NCBI RefSeq assembly: GCF_000156375.1
Contig: NZ_DS996354.1
Location: 161,154-198,959, forward strand
Length of the DNA stretch: 37,806 nucleotides
Direction of reading: 5' to 3'
DNA from: Desulfovibrio piger ATCC 29098
Lineage (GTDB): Bacteria; Desulfobacterota; Desulfovibrionia; Desulfovibrionales; Desulfovibrionaceae
Shown: positions 1 through 7,479 of the stretch, piece by piece
How the letters are laid out: each line of letters starts with the position of its first letter
Position numbering within the stretch: position 1 is the first letter of the stretch
The notes under the pieces: generated by a model
The model's database searches: none
Told to the model about the DNA's origin: nothing
The model's input: only the letters and a program-made list of their open reading frames with translations
Position numbers and translations under genes: made by a program

Positions 1-1
1 T

Positions 2-250
2 GCGACCCGCGCCCTGCTGGAAGCGGGGAAGCAGCGTCTGCTCATCGACATGTCCCGGCTGGAGTACATCAGTTCTGCCGGACTGCGGGGCATACTGGGG
101 CTCGTCAAGGCGCTCAAGGCCTGTGCCGGCAAGCTGGCCTTCTGTTCCCTGCAGCCCATGACGGCGGAAGTGTTCCGCATCTCCGGGTTCAACGCCATGC
201 TGACTGTCCGCGACAGTCGGCAGGAAGCCCTTGCAGCCCTGGCCGGCTGA
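2..250 (+). CDS. Anti-sigma factor antagonist, STAS domain (5' end missing)
   Basis: The reading frame is open from base 2, so the gene starts upstream of the window; about 82 residues are present. The stretch LLIDMSRLEYISSAGLR is the STAS core: hydrophobic strand, Asp, then the Ser-Ser-Ala-Gly-Leu loop that carries the phosphorylated serine in SpoIIAA/RsbV proteins. In that family the unphosphorylated protein binds an RsbW-type kinase and frees a partner, and phosphorylation by the kinase switches it off. The next gene, 19 bases downstream, is exactly such a kinase, so the two form a partner-switching pair. The output sigma factor or other target is not visible. Function is cytoplasmic signalling; the family call is firm, the target unknown. 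Confidence 0.85.
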   Translation, partial: ATRALLEAGKQRLLIDMSRLEYISSAGLRGILGLVKALKACAGKLAFCSLQPMTAEVFRISGFNAMLTVRDSRQEALAALAG

Positions 251-269
251 GAGGGCAAGGAGGTAGGCA

Positions 270-725
270 GTGGCCAGAATCATGCTTCCCGCCCGTGTTG
301 ACAGCTGCGCGTCGGCCATGGAATTCCTGCGTGAACACCTGGCTGCCGATTATGCCGGGATCCTTGGTTTTGTGGAGCTGGCAGTGGAGGAACTGCTGGT
401 CAATGTGGCCACCTACGCCTATGCCGCTCCCTGCCCGCAGGAGGGCGACAGGAACGCCCACTGGGGTCAGATGGAACTGGGCTTCAGGCGGGTGAGCATG
501 GACAGCGCGCCGTTCCTTTGTGTCTGGATACGGGACTGGGGCACGTCCTTCGATCCTTTCATGGAGACCGCCACGCCGGATACGTCGCTGAGCGCAGAGG
601 ATCGTCCCATTGGCGGTCTGGGCGTCCATCTGGTCAAGAACGTTTCCGCGCACCACTGCTACAGTGGTGATGACGGCACCAATACCATCGAACTGTATTT
701 CCAGCTTACCCACGACGAAAGCTGA
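270..725 (+). CDS. RsbW-type anti-sigma factor / serine kinase (HATPase_c)
   Basis: A 151-residue GHKL-fold ATPase. The N-box is visible in ELAVEELLVNVATYAY (Glu...Asn), the G1 box in RDWGTSFDP (Asp-x-Gly) and the G2 box in IGGLGVHLVK. Length and motif order match RsbW/SpoIIAB-type anti-sigma kinases. These bind a sigma factor or other effector and phosphorylate the STAS antagonist. The start is GTG, chosen because AAGGAGGT (257-264) lies six bases upstream. It follows the STAS gene directly and is followed after three bases by the lytic transglycosylase, so the three are probably cotranscribed. The large insert between N-box and G1 is longer than in B. subtilis RsbW. Family call is confident; the regulated process is not evident. 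Confidence 0.88.
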   Translation: MARIMLPARVDSCASAMEFLREHLAADYAGILGFVELAVEELLVNVATYAYAAPCPQEGDRNAHWGQMELGFRRVSMDSAPFLCVWIRDWGTSFDPFMETATPDTSLSAEDRPIGGLGVHLVKNVSAHHCYSGDDGTNTIELYFQLTHDES

Positions 726-728
726 GCC

Positions 729-1547
729 GTGAAGGATAGCCGCTGCCTTCGTTTCTTCTGCCTTGTCTGCCTGCTGCTGAGCGTTTTTTCGGCCGGAGGG
801 TGTGGCTCCCGGTCGTCCAGACATGTGCCGCCTCCGCCGGAAGCGGCATTGCCGCCGGTGCCCCTGCAGCCCGGCACGGGCATCCTTTCCCATGAATATC
901 AGGAGCAGAAGGTCCTGCCGCGTATGGTGCGGGTCGCTTCCCTGCCGCAAAAAAAAGCCCCGGGCGATGTCCGGCAGGCCACAACGGCCATGACGGCTTC
1001 TGCCTCCCAGACCATGACCGTGACCGCCGTATCAGCGGTTGACCGGGACGACCGGCCATCTTCCGCTGCGGCTTCGGCGCAGCGTGTGGCTTTTCGCCCG
1101 CCGTCCGCGCCGGTGATCCATGACGACATCGTGCCCCCGGCTCCCGAGGAGTGGCGCCGTCTGGCCCGTGAGGCCGAAGAGATTTTCGGTCTTGACGCAG
1201 GGCTGGTTCTGGCGGTCATCCAGGCCGAATCCTCCTTTGATCACACCGCCGTCTCACCGGTAGGGGCCCAGGGAGCCATGCAGATCATGCCCCATACCCA
1301 GGAAGAGCTGGGGCTCATCGACCCCTTCGATCCCCGGGCCAATGTCTATGCCGGTTCCCAATACCTGATGCACCAGTTGCAGCGTTTCGGTTCCGTGGAG
1401 CTGGCCCTGGCCGCCTACAATGCCGGGCCCGCCAGCGTGGAGCAGTACGGCGGCATCCCGCCTTTTCCCGAAACGCAGGAATTCGTCCGGCGCGTCCTGG
1501 TCTATTGGAACCGGAACCTTCCTGCGGATCAGCCGACGCATTCCTGA
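729..1547 (+). CDS. Lipoprotein lytic transglycosylase (SLT / MltC-Slt type)
   Basis: A 272-residue protein with GTG start. The N-terminus is a lipoprotein signal: short positive start, hydrophobic FFCLVCLLLSVFSAGG, then Cys as lipid anchor. Residues 40-140 are a Pro/Ala/Thr-rich linker. The C-terminal third is a goose-lysozyme-like SLT domain: VIQAESSFD holds the catalytic Glu (about residue 167), followed by SPVGAQGAMQIMP and the AYNAGP motif. Such enzymes cleave peptidoglycan glycan strands to 1,6-anhydro-muramyl ends in the periplasm. The gene starts three bases after the kinase gene, so its expression may be coupled to the partner-switching pair. No convincing terminator is visible after it. 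Confidence 0.9.
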   Translation: MKDSRCLRFFCLVCLLLSVFSAGGCGSRSSRHVPPPPEAALPPVPLQPGTGILSHEYQEQKVLPRMVRVASLPQKKAPGDVRQATTAMTASASQTMTVTAVSAVDRDDRPSSAAASAQRVAFRPPSAPVIHDDIVPPAPEEWRRLAREAEEIFGLDAGLVLAVIQAESSFDHTAVSPVGAQGAMQIMPHTQEELGLIDPFDPRANVYAGSQYLMHQLQRFGSVELALAAYNAGPASVEQYGGIPPFPETQEFVRRVLVYWNRNLPADQPTHS

Positions 1548-1834
1548 GATCGGGCGGGCAGGAGCCCCAGTGGCGTCCCTGCATCTGGGTTCACAGCCAT
1601 TGTGATGACTTGAGGCTGTTTACGCCCCGGTTCCTTGGGGGAGGTCCCTCCGGTGCTGTGCCGGATATCTTTTCCCGCCAGTTTCCTCTTTTTCTCCCGC
1701 TTCCTTCGCTCCCTTTTGCTCCCTGTTTACCATGGCTGGAGGTAAGCTGCCTGTCGGAGCATCCGGGATTTCTCGGACGTATCCTGTCCATATCGATTCT
1801 TCCGGGGAGGCCCTGTCTGACGCGCTCTCCAGGC
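1548..1834. other. Intergenic region without recognisable gene
   Basis: This 287-base gap separates the transglycosylase (plus) from the convergent 5'-nucleotidase (minus). No start codon with a ribosome-binding site, no RNA gene and no convincing T-tailed hairpin could be recognised by eye. Short open frames here have no family features. Confidence 0.5.
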
Positions 1835-3487
1835 TTACTGCGGGCTCTGGCCGTTCGCCCGATAAAGGATGATGCGCTTTCCGTGCGGTACCGCCAGAGG
1901 GGAGTGGCGGCGGATGTAGTCGCCCGTTAGCTCCCTGACGGACAGGGGACTGGTGGCCAGCAGGCGGCCGTGCCGCAACATCCCGAAACCATCGCCGCCC
2001 GACGCCAGGAAGTCGCTCAGGACCACACCATAACGCCTCTGAGGATCCAGCGCATGTCGTTGGCCCTGCTCGTCCACGATATGGACGCTCCGCAAGCGCT
2101 GACCGGCAGGGCGGCTGGTGTCCGCCTCATAGGTCAGGCCCGCCACCTGCAAAAGCTGCGGTCCCTCCCCGTCAGGGCCGGAGACGGCGTGCTCCAGGGC
2201 TTCCCGTATCTGTTGGCCTGAATACTCCCGGACGTATACCTGGCCATCAAAAGGATGCAGGGCCAGCAGGTCTCCGCGGGAGATGTCGCCTGCGGGCAGG
2301 GAAGCCCGGATGCCGCCGCCGTTCACCAGAGCCAGGCGGGTTCCCTGTGTCCTTCCGTATTCCAGAAAAGCGTCTGCCGTCAGCAGGCCGCTGAAACAGT
2401 CGCCCTTGCGGCAGGCTTCCATGCCGTCCGGCATCTGGATGTTATGGCGCCCCACGATCTCCGTGCGATAGCGCTCCAGGCTCTCCGCATAGTTGGCCAC
2501 CAGACGGGTCATGGCTTCGTCCTGCGGCAGGGCGGGGACAAGCTCCCGGGGGCCGCCTGTCCAGGCCACAGGGATGCCCGCCGCATCGAAGGTGATGCTC
2601 AGATCGCCCAGATAGCGGGTCGCGCGGGCGGCCGTCACCACGAGGACGGGAGAGCCGTCCGGTGCGTGTTCCACGATGGGGTAGGGACCATCCTTGGAGC
2701 CGGGGCCGAGATAGGTGTGGGTGTGCCCGCCCACGATGACATCGATACCGTTGACGCTGCGGGCCAGTTCCCTGTCCCGCTCCAGTCCCAGATGGGTCAC
2801 GGCGATGATGTGCCGGATGCCCTGCGCTTCCAGTTCGGTGACATATCGCTGCAGCGTTGTCCGGGCATCCCGGAACGCGGTTTGGGGGCAGGCTGCCGCC
2901 AGTCCGGTGACTTCGTCATTGGCCAGCCCGATGATGCCCACTCTGGTCCCGTGTACCGTCCGGACAAGGTAGGGGCGTATGCGGCTCCCGGCCAGCGGGC
3001 AGCCCTGCTGCGGCACCAGGTTGGCGGCCAGTACGGGCAGGGGCTGGGCTTCCAGAAAACGGGCCAGCTCACGGCAGCCCTCATCGAATTCATGATTGCC
3101 CAGGGTCATGGCGTCATAGGGCAACAAGGCGTCCGCAGCGGCGATCATGGGCCATTTGTTGACGCTGTAGAACAGGGTGCCCTGGAACTGATCGCCAGCG
3201 TCCAGGGCGATGATGTTGTCCTGCTCTTGCCGGGCAGTCTGGATAGCTGCGCTGATGCGTGCCAGACCGCCGCGGCAGTCCGAGGCTTCGAAACAGGCAT
3301 TCATGCGGTCATCGATGCCGGCAAGGAAGGCATGGGTATCGTTCACATGCAGGAGGCGCAGTTCCAGACCATCATCCGGGGGTGCCTTGTGGTACGCAGG
3401 AGCGCAGGCATCCATGAGGAGAAAAAGAGCACAGAGGAGGGCCGTGAACGGTGAGGGCAGCGTACGTTCTCGTGACAGATGATGCAT
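1835..3487 (-). CDS. 5'-nucleotidase / UshA-like metallophosphoesterase, exported
   Basis: A 550-residue bimetal phosphoesterase with the C-terminal 5'-nucleotidase domain. N-terminal hydrophobic segment LLCALFLLMDAC looks like a lipoprotein signal (Cys at about 28). Metal and active-site motifs appear in family order: HVNDTH (Asn49-His52), DAGDQFQG, GNHEFDEG, THLG, GGHTHT. The C-terminal domain shows LVNGGGIRASLP, the substrate-binding region of UshA-type enzymes, and a FLASGGDGF motif. The family hydrolyses 5'-nucleotides and UDP-sugars in the periplasm. The ATG at 3487 is preceded by AAAGGA about ten bases upstream. It is transcribed alone, convergent with the transglycosylase. The exact substrate cannot be read from sequence. 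Confidence 0.92.
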   Translation of the reverse strand: MHHLSRERTLPSPFTALLCALFLLMDACAPAYHKAPPDDGLELRLLHVNDTHAFLAGIDDRMNACFEASDCRGGLARISAAIQTARQEQDNIIALDAGDQFQGTLFYSVNKWPMIAAADALLPYDAMTLGNHEFDEGCRELARFLEAQPLPVLAANLVPQQGCPLAGSRIRPYLVRTVHGTRVGIIGLANDEVTGLAAACPQTAFRDARTTLQRYVTELEAQGIRHIIAVTHLGLERDRELARSVNGIDVIVGGHTHTYLGPGSKDGPYPIVEHAPDGSPVLVVTAARATRYLGDLSITFDAAGIPVAWTGGPRELVPALPQDEAMTRLVANYAESLERYRTEIVGRHNIQMPDGMEACRKGDCFSGLLTADAFLEYGRTQGTRLALVNGGGIRASLPAGDISRGDLLALHPFDGQVYVREYSGQQIREALEHAVSGPDGEGPQLLQVAGLTYEADTSRPAGQRLRSVHIVDEQGQRHALDPQRRYGVVLSDFLASGGDGFGMLRHGRLLATSPLSVRELTGDYIRRHSPLAVPHGKRIILYRANGQSPQ

Positions 3488-3593
3488 GGATATATCCTTT
3501 CTGTTTGCCTGATACGCGGAGGAGCGTAGACGTCTGCGGTACGGACCGGGAAAGGAGCTTAAGCGCCGGTCCAGACGAATAGTTTGGAGGAAA

Positions 3594-4121
3594 ATGTTGC
3601 CCAGGAGTGCGGGGCACAGGCTGGGCGCCAGGCAGGCTGCCTATCCGTTCCTTGTCGCAGAAAATCCTAGCCGGGTAGGATTCGCGGATCAGGACCGATT
3701 GAACGCTCCAGCGTCCCGAGAATTGTTATACGGGGAAGCTGCGAAAGGGAAGACATATCAGGCTGTCCGACACATACACCAAGACAGCGAGGCTTACAAA
3801 AAGGCGACCGGCATGGGCAATGAACGCATCCTGCGCAACCTTGCGGCTGTGCGGAGCGCATACCCGCATCTTCCCATCCACTTGCGTACGACGCTCATCC
3901 CCGGTATCAATAATGACGAAGAGCTGATCCGGCGTATCGTCGAACTGGCCTGTTCCATGGATGCCGTTCATTACGAGCTGTTGCCCTACCATCGTATGGA
4001 TGAGCAGAAATACCGTTTTGGAGGCAGGGAGTACCCCTATGGCGGCTCTGCACAGGTGGACGCCGGGATCCTGGTACGTTTGCGGCGTATCGTCGAAGAA
4101 GTTGTCCCGGAAAAGGATTGA
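3594..4121 (+). pseudogene. Truncated glycyl-radical-enzyme activase (C-terminal half only)
   Basis: The C-terminal ~120 residues read like a pyruvate-formate-lyase-type activating enzyme: YKKATGMGNERILRNL, then IHLRTTLIPGINNDEEL, then DAVHYELLPYHRMDEQKYR. The whole N-terminal radical-SAM half is missing, including the CxxxCxxC iron-sulfur motif, so no radical chemistry is possible. The first ~55 residues match nothing recognisable. Even so, the frame begins with an excellent Shine-Dalgarno (GGAGG, 3583-3587) before ATG 3594 and ends at a strong terminator, so a fused fragment of 175 residues could be made. Most likely an internal deletion remnant. No glycyl radical enzyme lies nearby. Confidence 0.72.
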
Positions 4122-4159
4122 TGTCCGTTTAAAATGGTCTGTCCTCTGTCGGATGTCAT

Positions 4160-4192
4160 ATCCTCCAGTGCTGTCAGCATTGGAGGATTTTT
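4160..4192 (+). terminator. Intrinsic terminator after the activase remnant
   Basis: ATCCTCCAGTGCT (4160-4172) pairs with AGCATTGGAGGAT (4176-4188) across a GTC loop, with one G-T pair, followed by five T residues. It sits 39 bases after the stop of the truncated activase, as expected for the original gene end. Confidence 0.88.
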
Positions 4193-4560
4193 GAATATTT
4201 GGATATCTAAGTAAAAATGCATATATGGGATATATAAAGAATATCGTTGTTTTTTGATCCTAAATATTATGCTGTATATGATTGATAGTTGTCGACGCAA
4301 GTTTTTCTTCCGGGAGAAGTATGCCAAGTCATGGTTTGAATGGCTAAAATAAATAAATTGCGTTGAAAATCAGATGATTGCTTAGATGATAGCGCCCTTG
4401 AAATATTCCCCTCTTTTTGCTATCGCTGCCGTCGGCAGACAGAAAAGGGAAAAAGAAAAATCGGGGTGAATAATAAAGGAAGTATTTTTTGCTGATGCAG
4501 AAAATATTGCCGTTTGTCTATAACAAGAACATGTCTACCGACTATCTTGAGGAGAATACT
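4193..4560. other. AT-rich intergenic stretch
   Basis: About 370 bases, clearly richer in A+T than the surrounding GC-rich chromosome. It holds the upstream region of the small secreted protein gene. No promoter hexamer pair stands out enough to call. A short palindrome CTGCCG-T-CGGCAG lies near 4427-4440. The base composition suggests acquired DNA next to the tRNA integration hot spot. Confidence 0.5.
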
Positions 4561-4905
4561 GTGAAAAATGTGTTTGTACTGCTGCTTATGATTTTGGCGA
4601 TACCTTTGAATGTATTCGCTTTTGATATCCGCGGGTGGTGGCAGCTTGAAGAGATGCCTTCCATATTCATGAAGATCAATGAAGAGAAGATTTATGGATT
4701 CAAATATAGGATAAGCAAGGATACTGAGGAACGGGTAGAGATCTTTGTCGATAACTCGGATGTTCCTTGCTTTCTTGATAAGAAGGGCGAAGACAGGATA
4801 CTGCTCATCAATGCTCTTGGAGAGCAAAAGTCCTATAAGCTGGTGACGCGTGATACCAGTCTTCCGCAAAAGGACGTGCGGAAATTGTGTGGTATAGAAG
4901 AGTAG
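4561..4905 (+). CDS. Small exported protein of unknown function (AT-rich gene)
   Basis: With the GTG start at 4561 the product is 114 residues and begins with a clean Sec signal peptide: VKNVFVLLLMILAIPLNVFA, probably cut after Ala before FDIRGWW. GAGGAG (4549-4554) is spaced six bases from this GTG; an in-frame ATG at 4489 would add 24 residues ahead of the signal and has no good ribosome site, so 4561 is preferred. The mature part is about 95 residues, mixed charged, with two Cys. No family recognised. Base composition is much more AT-rich than its neighbours, which suggests horizontal acquisition. Likely periplasmic or secreted; function unknown. Confidence 0.65.
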   Translation: MKNVFVLLLMILAIPLNVFAFDIRGWWQLEEMPSIFMKINEEKIYGFKYRISKDTEERVEIFVDNSDVPCFLDKKGEDRILLINALGEQKSYKLVTRDTSLPQKDVRKLCGIEE

Positions 4906-5045
4906 ATTCTTGCGAACAACTATCCGGAAGGGGAGAGTAGGCAGGAATATGGATGCCTGAGATGGTGGAAAGGCCGTTTTCATGGATCCTATTTTCTGTG
5001 GAAGCTGGCTGCCTGATGTAAAGGCAAAAAATATAGTGAGTTGAT

Positions 5046-5084
5046 GCAAAAAGAGGCGTCGCGGCTTTTGCCAGGACGCCTCTT
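5046..5084 (-). terminator. Second intrinsic terminator downstream of tRNA-Glu (possibly bidirectional)
   Basis: AAGAGGCGTC (5051-5060) pairs perfectly with GACGCCTCTT (5075-5084). Read on the minus strand the stem runs into TTTTT, so it terminates leftward transcription from the tRNA. On the plus strand it is followed by a weaker CTGCTT and may also stop transcripts of the small exported protein gene, which converges here. Confidence 0.75.
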
Positions 5085-5133
5085 CTGCTTAGATTTCCAC
5101 AACGTTTTATTCTTGTACCGCAGCACAGACATG

Positions 5134-5166
5134 AAAAAAAGGCACCTGCATCACTGCAAGTGCCTT
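5134..5166 (-). terminator. Intrinsic terminator directly after tRNA-Glu
   Basis: On the minus strand AAGGCAC-TTGCA pairs with TGCAG-GTGCCTT (one mismatch) and runs into seven T residues (plus-strand A-run 5134-5140). It begins 11 bases beyond the CCA end of the tRNA fragment, so it is the native host terminator of the tRNA transcript. Confidence 0.85.
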
Positions 5167-5176
5167 GATTTCCTGT

Positions 5177-5222
5177 TGGCGTCCCCAAGGGGATTTGAAC
5201 CCCTGTCGACGGCGTGAAAGGC
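5177..5222 (-). other. Prophage attachment site: 3' half of tRNA-Glu(UUC)
   Basis: Read on the minus strand this is anticodon loop CTTTCAC (anticodon UUC), 3' anticodon stem GCCGT, short variable loop, T-arm AGGGG-TTCAAAT-CCCCT, acceptor strand TGGGGAC, discriminator G and an encoded CCA ending at 5177. The 5' half is absent: no GTCCCCA acceptor strand or D-arm occurs upstream, and the 5' anticodon stem is degenerate (TTGGC instead of the ACGGC needed to pair GCCGT). This is the signature of a phage integrated into a tRNA 3' end. Two host terminators follow it, so the left side is chromosome. The intact tRNA should be at the other prophage end, outside this window. Confidence 0.8.
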
Positions 5223-5625
5223 CAACCGGCAGCGTTTGCCGCCATTGAATTTCCTGCGTTTCATGAGCGTACCGGAGCAGCAAAATGCACCGTTATGCAC
5301 ACCAATTTGTAAACGCATCTTGTAAACATCCCCTGGGCGTCTCTGCCCAACCATCCCCCCATCTGACAGCAGGGGCGAGTGCCTTCCCCCTGTTCCCCCA
5401 TCGGCATGAACGGCCGGGCCAGAAATGTCCTTCTGCGCCCTTCGTCGCTCTGCGTCTTCACCTTGCCTGCGGGTCCTTCTGGGCCTCCCTTTCGGGCAAG
5501 GGACTGTGTACTTCGGCCCTCGGCCGCGATTTGTGGAACGGAAAGCGTGGAAAAAAGGAATAGTCATTTTCCCTCACCTTTTCCGTTTTTTCTTTTTTCG
5601 CTCATAAATTCAGATGGTTATATAA
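5223..5625. other. Phage left end, no recognisable gene; possible integrase arm sites
   Basis: About 400 bases between the attachment site and the first phage gene. No integrase, excisionase or repressor is encoded. The direct repeat TTGTAAAC occurs at 5307-5314 and 5320-5327 (13-base period, followed by (G)CATC), and TGCAC occurs twice nearby (5287-5300). These could be integrase arm-binding sites of attP, which is inference. The last 60 bases before the helicase gene are pyrimidine-rich. Overlapping open frames on both strands look like GC-rich shadows. Confidence 0.45.
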
Positions 5626-7248
5626 ATGGCGAGAAAAAGCGCAGAGATGAAGGCCAAGGTCGAAGCACGCCGTAAGCAAGAGGCTGCGGCGAGGGCCGAG
5701 AGGGGCAGGAAGCCCGTGGAGGTCTCCAAGATTGAGATCTCGAATGACGACCTTTTGGGCTATTTCAACGAGAACCGCGTGGGAGATGCCAAGCTGTACA
5801 GCCGTCTCCATCGTGGCACGGTTATCTATGTCAAGTATTGGGATCGCTTCCTGATTTGGGGCGGGCACCATTGGATCGAGGATGATTTCGATATGGCCGC
5901 CCAGCGCATCGAGGACGTCTGTGAGCTGTACCTGCGGCTGGCCGAGAGCAAGCAGGCCGAGGCGGCAGAGGAGACCGACAAGAATGAGCGGGCCAAGATC
6001 GAAGGTCTAGCCTCGGCGGTTTTACGCCGGGTGAGCCAGCTCCGCGACACGCCGGGGCAGGACAAACTGCTCCAGATGCTGCGCCGCATCCGCGACCCGC
6101 TGGTGGTGCTGCCCAAGCAGATCGACCAGCAGCACTACGTCAAAGCCTGCCCTAACGGGGTGATCGACCTCCGCACCGGCGAGCTGCGTCCGGGGAGGCC
6201 TGACGAGTATATCCTCAACGCCATCGTGACCGAGTACGACCCGGAGCTGCTGCGGAAGGATGACCCCTGCCCGGAGACCAACCGCTTCCTGCTGTCGTCC
6301 ATGGACGGGGATCAGGAGCTGGTGGACTTCATCTGGCGCCTCCTTGGCTACGGCCTCATTACGGAACGCCGCGACCACATCTTCACCATCATGTGGGGCG
6401 AACACGGGCGCAACGGCAAGGACACGCTCATCAAGCTGGTGACGCATGTGCTGGGTCAGACGCTCTCCGGCGACGTGCCCGTGGAGATGTTCTTGCAGAT
6501 GCAGCAGACGCGGAACTCCTCGGCCCCGTCTCCGGACGTGCTGGCCCTGCGCGGCATGTGCGTGGCGTGGATCAACGAAGCGGAGGAGGGGCAGCGCTTT
6601 GCCTTGGCCAAGCTCAAGAAGCTGACCGGCGGTGGCTACATCACGGCGCGCGGCCTCCAGGACAAGCTCCAGACCACATGGCTCCAGACCCACCTGCCCA
6701 TCATGACCACCAACGAGCTGCCCAAGGCCAAGGCCGACGACGCGGCCTTCTGGGCGCGGGCAGTCCTCATCAAGTGGCCGCTTTCCTTCGTGGAGCGGCC
6801 GGAGCAGCCCTACGAGCGCCCGGCGGACAAAGACCTGAACGAGAAAATCGGGGCCGAGGCCAAGGGGGTGCTGGCCCGCATGGTGCGCGGCAGCATGGAG
6901 TACCTGCGGGACGGCCTCAAGATCCCGGACAAGGTGCGGGAATGGACGCGGGAGCAGCGGGCCAGCTGGGACGACGTGGGCCTTTTCCTCTCGGAGTGGT
7001 GCATCTCGGAATCCCATCAGGCCAACCCCGCCAACTACACCCTGAAGGTCAACGCCACGGATCTGCATGAGGCCTTCTGCATCTGGTACGCCCGTTACCG
7101 GGACAGGCGCTATTCCATCTCCGCCAAGAAATTCGCGGAGGCCTTGAACAAGAAGGACATCGCCTACAAGCGCTCCAACGGCTCATGGCGTTTGGGCATC
7201 GACCTGACTGACGAGGCCCGAAAAGAGCTGGACAGCCACCGTGCCTAG
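5626..7248 (+). CDS. Phage SF3 helicase, P4/D5 primase-helicase family
   Basis: A 540-residue protein with the C-terminal half of P4 alpha / D5-type replication proteins. Walker A is WGEHGRNGKDTL (about residues 256-268; Asp where most have Ser/Thr after Lys, followed by Thr). Walker B is CVAWINEAEEG (about 310-320) and sensor 1 is LPIMTTNELP (about 358). Residues 175-235 (ANGVIDLRTGEL-like: CPNGVIDLRTGELRPG) are the D5_N region. The first 35 residues are a charged helix. It unwinds DNA at the phage origin. The primase is encoded separately by the next gene, and the gap between them carries the iterons. The start codon lacks an obvious Shine-Dalgarno. Family call is secure. Confidence 0.9.
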   Translation: MARKSAEMKAKVEARRKQEAAARAERGRKPVEVSKIEISNDDLLGYFNENRVGDAKLYSRLHRGTVIYVKYWDRFLIWGGHHWIEDDFDMAAQRIEDVCELYLRLAESKQAEAAEETDKNERAKIEGLASAVLRRVSQLRDTPGQDKLLQMLRRIRDPLVVLPKQIDQQHYVKACPNGVIDLRTGELRPGRPDEYILNAIVTEYDPELLRKDDPCPETNRFLLSSMDGDQELVDFIWRLLGYGLITERRDHIFTIMWGEHGRNGKDTLIKLVTHVLGQTLSGDVPVEMFLQMQQTRNSSAPSPDVLALRGMCVAWINEAEEGQRFALAKLKKLTGGGYITARGLQDKLQTTWLQTHLPIMTTNELPKAKADDAAFWARAVLIKWPLSFVERPEQPYERPADKDLNEKIGAEAKGVLARMVRGSMEYLRDGLKIPDKVREWTREQRASWDDVGLFLSEWCISESHQANPANYTLKVNATDLHEAFCIWYARYRDRRYSISAKKFAEALNKKDIAYKRSNGSWRLGIDLTDEARKELDSHRA

Positions 7249-7479
7249 AGATGACCTGTCCGCACCTGTCCGCAGGTGCGATAATGTAACCACTCTTGAT
7301 TGTTGGCAAAAGACTAAAATGGACAGATGGACAGGACAAATACCCATTTCCACACGCATCCCGCATGGGCGCACACTTGCGCATAACATGTCCCCTGTAT
7401 CTGTCCATCTGTCCAGATAAGAAAAAAGTATAATAAAGTAGGTAGTTAATGGAATCAAAAGGCGGACAGGTGCGGACAG
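7249..7479. repeat. Concentric inverted repeats of GGACAG: candidate replication origin or operator
   Basis: The whole helicase-primase gap is structured. CTGTCCGCACCTGTCCGC (7256-7273) is the perfect reverse complement of 7462-7479. TGGACAGATGGACAG (7320-7334) is the perfect reverse complement of 7401-7415. Both pairs share the same centre (between 7367 and 7368), so the flanking 46-base spacers are equal on both sides. Each arm holds two GGACAG hexamers (spaced 10 in the outer, 8 in the inner arms), eight in all. CGCACCTGTCCGCAGGTGCG (7261-7280) is itself a palindrome. An AT-rich stretch (7416-7460) resembles a duplex-unwinding element. The layout fits an iteron origin for the flanking replication proteins; an operator is the alternative. 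Confidence 0.7.
7429..7434 (+). promoter_or_regulatory. Candidate -10 element (TATAAT) upstream of primase
   Basis: A perfect TATAAT lies 46 bases before the primase start. The -35 position (about 7406-7411) falls inside the right inner GGACAG repeat and is not a good TTGACA, so an activator or repressor binding the repeats could control this promoter. Inference from position only. Confidence 0.4.

Noticed and set aside
2255..3454. Long plus-strand frame opposite the 5'-nucleotidase
   Set aside because: Exact antisense of a gene with full family motifs; product is low-complexity Gly/His/Gln with no ribosome site. A GC-rich shadow.
5177..5260. Complete tRNA gene
   Set aside because: No 5' acceptor strand or D-arm is present upstream of the anticodon loop; only the 3' half can be folded.
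5151..5567. Minus-strand frame running through the tRNA fragment
   Set aside because: Its end (FHAVDRGSNPLGDA) is simply translated tRNA-Glu sequence; the rest is low complexity.
5223..5625. Search for an integrase or repressor gene next to the attachment site
   Set aside because: No frame shows tyrosine or serine recombinase motifs or a repressor-type helix-turn-helix.
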